DNA of 28,055 nucleotides. Origin: CAKRJP01 sp963589425. Lineage in GTDB: Bacteria; Bacillota; Clostridia; Lachnospirales; Lachnospiraceae. The position numbers and the translations under genes are program-made. The stretch is from the NCBI GenBank assembly GCA_963589425.1, contig CAVAKZ010000030.1, positions 1 through 28,055 of the forward strand, written 5' to 3'. The notes beneath the pieces are model-generated. The model had not been told where the DNA came from, made no database searches, and saw only the letters and a program-made list of their open reading frames with translations. This document shows, piece after piece, positions 23,098-28,055 of this stretch; the first letter of the stretch is position 1, and each line of letters starts with the position of its first letter.

Positions 23098-24819
23098 TTA
23101 GCAATCCATAATCAGTTCTTCTAAGGTTCCGTTTGGTTTTACCATGGGATATACCAAATCCTCTGGGTCAATATCAAACTCTATAATATAAGGTGTCTTT
23201 TCACTCTTCATTGCCTCTCTGAAAGCAGGCTCAATCTCTTCTTTCTTTGTTACATGAATACCCTTAGCCCCATAGGCTTCTGCCAGTTTTTGGAAATGTG
23301 GGGTGTAGGTAGGACACTCCACCTCTCCACATTTTCCTCTGCAGGCTGCACCGGAACGAAGGCATGTCATAGAATATCTCTTTCCATAGAACAATTTCTG
23401 CCACTGGCGAACCATTCCCAGATTATTATTATTAAAGATACAGCTGATGATCGGAAGTTCCTCTAATACTGCTGTGGCGATTTCCTGAGAATTCATCTGG
23501 AAACCACCGTCTCCGGAAATAGAGATTACCGGCACATCCGGGTTGCCGATCTTAGCTCCGATAGCTCCCGGAAGGCCATATCCCATGGTTCCAAGACCAC
23601 CGGACATAAGAAGCTTTTTCTTTTCTGTAATTTCCGCAAATTGTGCGGTAAACATCTGGTGCTGTCCCACGTCTGTTACAATAATGGCCTCATCAAAGAT
23701 CTCATTAATTGCATTTATAACATCCTGAGGGGTCATAATCGGCTTTTTCTTCATCTGTAAGGGGTGTTCTTTTGCCCACTCATGAATTTGTTCTAGCCAC
23801 TTCCCGGTCTTACATGGTTCTACATATTCCAACATTTTTTCAATTGCATCTTTGGCATCTGCAACGATTGGAACATCTACCTGCACGTTTTTAGAAATGG
23901 CAGCTGTATCAATGTCAATATGCACGATTTTAGCATTTGGTGCAAAGGAATGAAGCTTTCCGGTGATTCTGTCATTGAATCTTGTTCCGATGGAGAATAA
24001 CAGGTCACATTCTGTCACTGCCATATTGCAGGCATAGGCCCCGTGCATGCCAAGATTCCCAATATACAAAGGATGCTTGGTAGAAATTGCTCCCCGTCCC
24101 ATGACAGTAGTAACCACAGGAACCTGAGTTTTATTTACCAGCTCTGTAAATGCGGCATTTGCATGGGAAATATTCACACCTCCACCTACTAAGAATAAAG
24201 GTTTCTTAGCAGCAGACAGCATTTTAATGGCTCTCTTTAACTGGCCTACATGGGCAGAATGATTAGGCTTGTATCCACGAATATTTACGGTTTCCGGATA
24301 GTCTGCACTTCCAAGTTCTCCCATAACATCCTTTGGAAGGTCAATAAGTACCGGTCCCGGTCTTCCCGTTCTTGCAATATAGAAGGCTTCCTTAATAATC
24401 TTTCCCAAGTCCTCACGATTCCGCACCGTAACCCCGTATTTCGTAATGCTTCGTGTGATTCCTACAATATCAACTTCCTGGAAGGCATCATTTCCGATCA
24501 AATGCCTTGCCACCTGTCCGGTGAAACATACCAGGGGCACACTGTCATAGTAAGCTGTTGCAAGTCCCGTTACCAGGTTAGTAGCACCAGGTCCGCTGGT
24601 TACTAAGCATACCCCGACTTTTCCTGTAGAACGAGCGTAGGCGTCTGCCTCATGTACTAAAGCTAGCTCCTGTCTTGGAAGGATCACCTTGGTGTAATCC
24701 TGCTTGTATAGCTCATCACTAATATCAATGGTACAGGCTCCCGGATACCCAAAAAGTGTATCAACTTGTTCCTCTTTCAAAGCCTTTACCAACAATTTGT
24801 TACCGCTGATTTTTTTCAT
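23098..24819 (-). CDS. ilvB: Acetolactate synthase, catalytic large subunit
   Basis: This 573-residue ThDP enzyme condenses pyruvate to acetolactate, or pyruvate with 2-oxobutyrate, at the start of branched-chain amino acid synthesis. Visible motifs are GYPGACTIDISDEL, the cofactor-activating E51 in LPRQELALVHEADAYARSTG, SGPGATNLVTGLA, and the ThDP motif beginning GDGG (436-439) and ending NNNNLGMV. It has the FAD-dependent biosynthetic layout. After KRYSMT it carries an insert of about 15 residues with four cysteines (486, 493, 497 and 502; Cx6Cx3Cx4C) before YTPHFQKLAEAYGAKGI; most acetolactate synthases are much shorter here. ATG 24819 has AAGGAGG six bases upstream and follows a T-box leader. 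Confidence 0.97.
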   Translation of the reverse strand: MKKISGNKLLVKALKEEQVDTLFGYPGACTIDISDELYKQDYTKVILPRQELALVHEADAYARSTGKVGVCLVTSGPGATNLVTGLATAYYDSVPLVCFTGQVARHLIGNDAFQEVDIVGITRSITKYGVTVRNREDLGKIIKEAFYIARTGRPGPVLIDLPKDVMGELGSADYPETVNIRGYKPNHSAHVGQLKRAIKMLSAAKKPLFLVGGGVNISHANAAFTELVNKTQVPVVTTVMGRGAISTKHPLYIGNLGMHGAYACNMAVTECDLLFSIGTRFNDRITGKLHSFAPNAKIVHIDIDTAAISKNVQVDVPIVADAKDAIEKMLEYVEPCKTGKWLEQIHEWAKEHPLQMKKKPIMTPQDVINAINEIFDEAIIVTDVGQHQMFTAQFAEITEKKKLLMSGGLGTMGYGLPGAIGAKIGNPDVPVISISGDGGFQMNSQEIATAVLEELPIISCIFNNNNLGMVRQWQKLFYGKRYSMTCLRSGAACRGKCGEVECPTYTPHFQKLAEAYGAKGIHVTKKEEIEPAFREAMKSEKTPYIIEFDIDPEDLVYPMVKPNGTLEELIMDC

Positions 24820-24864
24820 GAATAACCTCCTTATGCCTCTCTCATAACTGATGTTTTATGTCAC

Positions 24865-24899
24865 AAAAGAAACGCCCTAAGCTTATATAGCTTAGGGCG
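24865..24899 (-). terminator. T-box terminator of the ilvBN leader
   Basis: CGCCCTAAGC (24899-24890 on minus) pairs with GCTTAGGGCG (24882-24873) around a 7-base loop, followed by TTTCTTTT. Its 5' arm also pairs with the T-box region at 24925-24921, the alternative antiterminator. Confidence 0.92.
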
Positions 24900-25174
24900 A
24901 ATATTACATCCGTGTTACCACCTAAATTCAGAGACTTGCTCTGCACTCTGTCAATACGGGATTCTTTTTAAAGATCAAGTCATCCGATATTGCTTCCCTG
25001 TAACGTAGGAAAAACGTTGAAGTCTACTAAAATCGTCTTCTAAAACAATTCTTTCGGTTCACTGCTCAGAGGCTACTTCCATAAGTCCTTCACGAAGATT
25101 CCCACCAACCATCTTCTCTCTAGGCTTTCGAATACTTATGTACTCCTCCTCGTCTTTGCATTTGACAAATAATT
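24873..25174 (-). ncRNA. T-box leader of ilvBN, valine-type specifier (GUA)
   Basis: This cis-acting RNA lets uncharged tRNA turn on ilvBN. On the minus strand, base stem GAGG (25151-25148) pairs with CCTC (25072-25069). It encloses a specifier loop with AGTA on the 5' side and GAAGTAG on the 3' side; helix CATAAGT/ACTTATG lies above it. The distal part has AGAGAGAAGATGG and TTGGTGGGAA. By the GAA-codon rule the specifier is GTA (25076-25074), a valine codon. The T-box sequence AGGTGGTAACACGG (24923-24910) has the UGGU bulge expected for a tRNA with discriminator A. Antiterminator pairing TTAGG/CCTAA (24925-24921 with 24896-24892) excludes the terminator. The element is certain; the specifier identity is an inference from stem geometry. 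Confidence 0.93.
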
Positions 25175-25180
25175 TATTTC

Positions 25181-25210
25181 ATTATAACTTTCCTATTAAG
25201 AGCCTGTCAA
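25181..25210 (-). promoter_or_regulatory. Sigma-A promoter of the ilvBN T-box transcript
   Basis: Minus strand TTGACA (25210-25205) and TATAAT (25186-25181) are separated by 18 bases; both are perfect. The start would be near 25174. Confidence 0.88.
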
Positions 25211-25215
25211 GCCCG

Positions 25216-25247
25216 ATTATTTTTCAGACCCCATTATTTTTTCAGAC
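25216..25247. repeat. Near-perfect direct repeat at the dfrA 3' end
   Basis: ATTATTTTTCAGAC (25216-25229) repeats as ATTATTTTTTCAGAC (25233-25247). The second copy is the last dfrA codons plus stop; the first lies just past the stop. Confidence 0.7.
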
Positions 25248-25728
25248 GCTCATAGATTGTAAAATAATACTCCAGGTCAAAATAAGTCTGTTCCTCTGTA
25301 GTTTTTGTCATCTCCCAGTCCGGATCTTCATCTAAATTGGGGAAATGGGTATCTGCCACATATTCATGGTCAATTTTTGTTACATAGGCCTTATCACAAT
25401 AAGGAAGGAGCTGTCTATATATACTCTCCCCACCTATAACGAAAATATCCTCTGAAGGATACTTTTTAAGGGTCTCTAGCATCTCCTCCAAGGAATGTAC
25501 TATAGTAGCCCCATTTACCTGATAATCGGAATCTGTAGTAAGGACAACATTCTCCCTTTTCTTTAAAGGCTGTCCTCCCGGGAAGCTCTCTAAAGTCTTT
25601 CTTCCCATAGCAACCACCTTGCCTGTGGTATGCTCTCTAAAAAATTTCATATCCTGGGGAATACTTACCAAAAGCTTATTTCCATTTCCAATTCCCCAGT
25701 TTTTATCTACTGCTACAATAATATTCAT
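25234..25728 (-). CDS. dfrA: Dihydrofolate reductase
   Basis: This 164-residue enzyme reduces dihydrofolate to tetrahydrofolate with NADPH. Family motifs are IVAVDKNWGIGNGNKLL, the catalytic acidic residue D26 in SIPQDMKFFREHT, VVAMGRKTLESFPGGQPL, IFVIGGESIYRQLLPYCDKAYVTKI and FDLEYYFTIYERL. Length matches chromosomal DHFR. AAGGGAG lies eight bases before the ATG. It follows thyA by 48 bases, a functional pair because thymidylate synthase generates dihydrofolate. No terminator separates its end from the ilvBN promoter, so read-through transcripts would enter the T-box leader. The symbol folA is equivalent; I cannot tell a resistance allele from sequence alone. Confidence 0.96.
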   Translation of the reverse strand: MNIIVAVDKNWGIGNGNKLLVSIPQDMKFFREHTTGKVVAMGRKTLESFPGGQPLKKRENVVLTTDSDYQVNGATIVHSLEEMLETLKKYPSEDIFVIGGESIYRQLLPYCDKAYVTKIDHEYVADTHFPNLDEDPDWEMTKTTEEQTYFDLEYYFTIYERLKK

Positions 25729-25776
25729 CTAAAAATCTCCCTTTTCTCAAAAATAGCAATGAATGAAGCCTAAATC

Positions 25777-26625
25777 CTATATGGCTACAGGAATATTTTT
25801 AATCTGCTCATGGGTTTCGTAGTCAATCAGCTTTACATCATCAGTGGTAAAGGCATAAAAGTCCTTAATCTCCGGATTCAGCCAGAACTTAGGGGCCGGG
25901 TAGGGTTCTCTTTGAATTAGTTCTTCCACCAAAGGAACGTGCTTGTCGTAAATGTGGGCATCTGCGATTACATGTACAAGCTCTCCAACCTCCATGTCAC
26001 ATACCTGAGCTAACATATGGAGAAGAACTGCATACTGACACACATTCCAATTGTTGGCTGTAAGCACATCATTAGATCTTTGATTTAAGACTCCATTTAG
26101 GGTTAATTTCTCATGGCCTTTTTTCTTGGTAACATTAAAGGTCATACTATAAGCACAAGGGTAGAGATTCATTTCATGAAGATCCTGGTGGACGTAAATA
26201 TTGGTCATGATCCTTCGACTGTAAGGATTATTCTTTAAATCATAAATCACACGGTCCACCTGATCAAACATTCCCTCTTTATATTGATGCTTAACCCCTA
26301 ATTGATAGCCATAAGCCTTGCCGATAAAACCCTCTTCATCTGCCCAGCTATCCCAAATATGACTCTTTAATTCGTGAATGTTATTGGACTTCTTCTGCCA
26401 AATCCACAAAAGCTCATCGGTGCAGCTTTTAATGGCAGTTCTTCTAAGGGTCAATGCCGGAAATTCCTTTGACAGGTCATAGCGGTTCACCACCCCAAAT
26501 TTTTTTATGGTATAGGCCTTGGTCCCATCCTCCCACACCGGGCGAACCTTTTCCCCACTGGTATCGGTACCGTTGTCAATAATGTCCCGGCACATATTAA
26601 TAAATACTGTATCTGCGTAACTCAT
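25777..26625 (-). CDS. thyA: Thymidylate synthase, divergent clostridial form
   Basis: This 282-residue ThyA-fold protein should methylate dUMP to dTMP using methylenetetrahydrofolate, yielding dihydrofolate. Support comes from LTLRRTAIKSCTDELLWIW, HIWDSWADEEGFIGKAYGYQ, nucleophile C157 in NLYPCAYSM, GVLNQRSNDVL and HVIADAHIYDKHVP. Several positions usually fixed in ThyA differ: the nucleophile is followed by Ala in place of His, the region normally FLG.PFN reads LTANNWN, and the N-terminal RTGTG phosphate loop is TSGEK. The frame is open to 26712, but the promoter lies inside that extension. ATG 26625 has AAGGAG (26639-26634) eight bases upstream, so it is chosen. Pairing with dfrA supports the role. 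Confidence 0.9.
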   Translation of the reverse strand: MSYADTVFINMCRDIIDNGTDTSGEKVRPVWEDGTKAYTIKKFGVVNRYDLSKEFPALTLRRTAIKSCTDELLWIWQKKSNNIHELKSHIWDSWADEEGFIGKAYGYQLGVKHQYKEGMFDQVDRVIYDLKNNPYSRRIMTNIYVHQDLHEMNLYPCAYSMTFNVTKKKGHEKLTLNGVLNQRSNDVLTANNWNVCQYAVLLHMLAQVCDMEVGELVHVIADAHIYDKHVPLVEELIQREPYPAPKFWLNPEIKDFYAFTTDDVKLIDYETHEQIKNIPVAI

Positions 26626-26633
26626 GTTCTGTA

Positions 26634-26639
26634 CTCCTT
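26634..26639 (-). promoter_or_regulatory. Ribosome-binding site that decides the thyA start
   Basis: AAGGAG (26639-26634) lies eight bases before ATG 26625. It lies downstream of the thyA promoter, whereas the longer open frame would start upstream of it. Confidence 0.85.
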
Positions 26640-26655
26640 GTAAAAAAGTAGCTTT

Positions 26656-26684
26656 AGTATAAATTTTTCTATGGAAATTGTCAA
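26656..26684 (-). promoter_or_regulatory. Sigma-A promoter of thyA-dfrA
   Basis: Minus strand TTGACA (26684-26679) and TATACT (26661-26656) are separated by 17 bases. The start point would be near 26649, about 25 bases before the thyA ATG. Confidence 0.88.
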
Positions 26685-26742
26685 CAAAAGCCTCCCGGGC
26701 AATAGGTCGCATGCTATCAAAAATTTTCTATTTTTCTCTAAT

Positions 26743-26772
26743 GAAAAAAGCCCTCCCAAAGGAAGGCTTTTT
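26743..26772. terminator. Terminator after the DUF2325 gene, symmetrical
   Basis: AAAAAAGCCCTCC pairs with GGAAGGCTTTTT around a short loop, with one bulged position. On the minus strand it ends in a run of T residues. It separates the DUF2325 gene from the thyA promoter. Confidence 0.88.
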
Positions 26773-26798
26773 ACGAAAAGGTTAAAGGATTATGTAAA

Positions 26799-27083
26799 TT
26801 ATGACTGACAACACGTTGCCAACATAGTGTCCAGTGCACTTGCACTGCTTGTATGAGAACGCTCTACACGAATATTGTAACGCTGAGCTTCTTTTAGGGC
26901 ACAATGTACCATTTTGTGCGCTACAGTGGATGTGAAAAGGATAATAAGATCCGGCTGTCCAATCTGGGTCTTCAGATTTCCAGACATTCTTGTAAACACT
27001 TTTGCCTTGCATCTGTGCTTCTTACAGATCTGCTTGTACTGCTGCTCCATCCTTTCATTTCCGCCTATTATCACAACACTCAT
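26799..27083 (-). CDS. DUF2325 domain protein
   Basis: This 94-residue cytoplasmic protein matches the DUF2325 family. The N-terminal strand VVIIGGNERMEQQYK is followed by CKAKVFTRMSG, DLIILFTSTVAHKMVHCALKEAQRYNI and the C-terminal VERSHTSSASALDTML. The layout is a small Rossmann-like domain with a conserved His and Ser-rich loop. Function is unknown in the family; several members sit near redox or metal genes. AAAGGA lies nine bases before ATG 27083. It follows the flavodoxin gene by 68 bases on the same strand and ends at a clear terminator. It has four cysteines (C19, C25, C61 and C91 or C92), which may or may not bind metal. Confidence 0.82.
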   Translation of the reverse strand: MSVVIIGGNERMEQQYKQICKKHRCKAKVFTRMSGNLKTQIGQPDLIILFTSTVAHKMVHCALKEAQRYNIRVERSHTSSASALDTMLATCCQS

Positions 27084-27151
27084 ATAAAACCGTCCTTTCT
27101 AGATATTTATGCCTCCTAATTTTCAGAGGTTTTGCCTTTATAGTCTGGCTC

Positions 27152-27574
27152 CTATACCAGGGCTTTTGCCGCTGCCTTTAAAGCCTCGATTGCTTCATCA
27201 TCCGGGTAATCATTTGCAATGATCCCCTCTTCTTCAACTAAAACTGCCCCAGCCTCTTTCATACGGTCTGCCCAGTTTCTCATCCATTCTCCATCGCCCC
27301 ATCCATAGGATCCAAACAGAAGAACCTTCTTTCCTGAAACTTTGCCTTCCAATTCTTCTACAAAAGGCTCCATCTCGCTTTCTTCTAATACTTCTGCTCC
27401 CATTGCAGGGCATCCAAGAGCAAAAGCAGCCTCACTTGCTAAAGTAGCTACACTTGCCTGATCTACGGTAAGGAGATTTGCCTCTCCTCCTGCAGCTGCA
27501 ATCCCCTCAGCTACTGCATTTGCCATTGCTTCTGTATTTCCTGATCCACTCCAATAAACTACTGATACGCTCAT
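27152..27574 (-). CDS. Short-chain flavodoxin
   Basis: This 140-residue FMN protein carries electrons in place of ferredoxin, often under iron limitation. The phosphate loop is YWSGSGNTEAMANAVAEGI (from residue 7). The isoalloxazine-binding loops are LGCPAMGAEVLEESEMEPF and LFGSYGWGDGEWMRNW. The C terminus is normal. It is close in pattern to the classic Clostridium beijerinckii flavodoxin. AGGAGG lies eight bases before ATG 27574. The DUF3793 gene ends 21 bases upstream on the same strand, so the two are likely co-transcribed, and the DUF2325 gene follows. Iron control is plausible from the family, but no Fur box was found here; the gene pair may be controlled from beyond the window. Confidence 0.95.
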   Translation of the reverse strand: MSVSVVYWSGSGNTEAMANAVAEGIAAAGGEANLLTVDQASVATLASEAAFALGCPAMGAEVLEESEMEPFVEELEGKVSGKKVLLFGSYGWGDGEWMRNWADRMKEAGAVLVEEEGIIANDYPDDEAIEALKAAAKALV

Positions 27575-27595
27575 GATTAAATCCTCCTGTTTTTA

Positions 27596-28055
27596 TTAAG
27601 CAGCAATCTCCTGCAAGGTCTTTCCCTGAAGGAATTCCTGTACAGCATAATCAATAGCCTTATCATAAGCTGCAAAGGTATCTTTAGCAGCATCCGGGTG
27701 ATTGTAAACCTTCCAATAACCCACAAACAAGGCCTCCTTTGTTCCCTGGTTGATAAAACACTTAACATCATCTATGGGGTAATCAAGAAAAGCTCCGATC
27801 TCATGGGGAAAACAAATATCATGCTTTGAAAATTCCTCCACCCGATGTTTTAAATGTTCAAGGGTGGCTTCCATGCTTGAAGATTCATATCCATAGACTT
27901 TTAAAAATTCCTGTACATCCTGCTTTTGTAAATGCTTCTTCAAAGTCTTGTCCCTATAGAAAAGCACAAGACTTTTCTTCTTAGATGTAGTAAGAATCTC
28001 GTAAGAAATATCCGTTCCCTCAAAAAGTTCCGAAAGGATGTCTCTTGCCTCCTCC
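27596..28055 (-). CDS. DUF3793 family protein, N-terminus outside the window
   Basis: The frame stays open from the stop at 27596 to the window edge, giving at least 153 residues. The GTG at 27967 is internal and not a start: in-frame residues upstream continue the family pattern (LSELFEGTDISYEILTTSKK, then SLVLFYRDKTLKKHL). Other family pieces are EIGAFLDYPIDDVKCFI and GYWKVYNHPDAAKDTF. DUF3793 is a Clostridia protein family of unknown function, often found beside flavodoxin genes as here. No membrane span is visible. The C-terminal TLQEIAA closes the chain. No function is offered; a role in redox or metal handling is only suggested by its neighbours. Confidence 0.85.
   Translation of the reverse strand, partial: EEARDILSELFEGTDISYEILTTSKKKSLVLFYRDKTLKKHLQKQDVQEFLKVYGYESSSMEATLEHLKHRVEEFSKHDICFPHEIGAFLDYPIDDVKCFINQGTKEALFVGYWKVYNHPDAAKDTFAAYDKAIDYAVQEFLQGKTLQEIAA

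Noticed and set aside
26626..26712. N-terminal extension of thyA to 26712
   Set aside because: The thyA promoter (26684-26656) and ribosome-binding site fall inside it, so it is not translated from this promoter.
26782..27012. 76-residue minus-strand frame overlapping the DUF2325 gene
   Set aside because: It is another frame of the DUF2325 gene region, which has a clear start and family motifs in its own frame.
27596..27967. GTG at 27967 as the start of the DUF3793 gene
   Set aside because: The frame remains open to the window edge, and the upstream residues continue the family pattern, so the gene is cut by the window and not complete.
1..28055. CRISPR array, insertion sequence, prophage or other mobile element
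   Set aside because: No regularly spaced repeats, transposase or integrase genes or phage proteins were seen, and gene content is housekeeping throughout.

Overview
The window looks like chromosomal DNA from an anaerobic low-GC Firmicute, most likely a Lachnospiraceae-type Clostridium relative. This rests on family content: a large fused PurL of the clostridial type, a clostridial short-chain flavodoxin next to a DUF3793 protein, a CBS/DRTGG-type class II pyrophosphatase, a T-box leader on ilvBN, an hrcA-grpE-dnaK-dnaJ operon with CIRCE, and strong AGGAGG ribosome-binding sites. No phage, transposon, CRISPR or obvious island is visible. Almost all genes lie on the minus strand; only lysR-glgB and an S1-domain gene are on plus.

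Layout. 1-306: 5' half of a tRNA-Val(UAC) gene with a consensus promoter preceded by phased A-tracts. 307-2074: gdhA and a 433-base leader with four hairpins whose loops are purine-rich on the gdhA strand and C-rich on the other. 2075-6712: fused purL and a DUF1461 membrane protein. 6844-9589: lysR and a compact glycogen branching enzyme, ending in a bidirectional terminator. 9746-11540: ridA and a MATE transporter. 11566-16604: heat-shock operon hrcA-grpE-dnaK-dnaJ with sigma-A promoter and perfect CIRCE, plus an extra half-site. 16639-20396: rarA, a flavin reductase-like protein and a CBS-DRTGG pyrophosphatase, with a two-S1-domain protein diverging from the last. 21428-25210: ilvE with its own promoter, then ilvN and ilvB behind a T-box leader whose specifier reads GUA (Val). 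25234-26684: thyA-dfrA. 26799-28055: DUF2325, flavodoxin and DUF3793 (cut by the window end).

How the genes work together. IlvB and IlvN start branched-chain amino acid synthesis and IlvE finishes it; the T-box would match ilvBN expression to valyl-tRNA charging. GdhA can supply the glutamate used by IlvE. RidA-type proteins remove reactive enamines formed by PLP enzymes. ThyA makes dihydrofolate, which DfrA reduces. HrcA represses its own operon at CIRCE. The last cluster looks like a redox or metal-stress module of unknown function.

Most of the window is ordinary housekeeping. The parts most worth a second look are the gdhA leader (or antisense small RNA), the valine T-box, the four-cysteine insert in IlvB, the divergent active site of ThyA, and the DUF3793-flavodoxin-DUF2325 cluster. 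Several starts were moved inward from the longest possible reading frame using ribosome-binding sites: ridA, hrcA, ilvE, ilvN and thyA.
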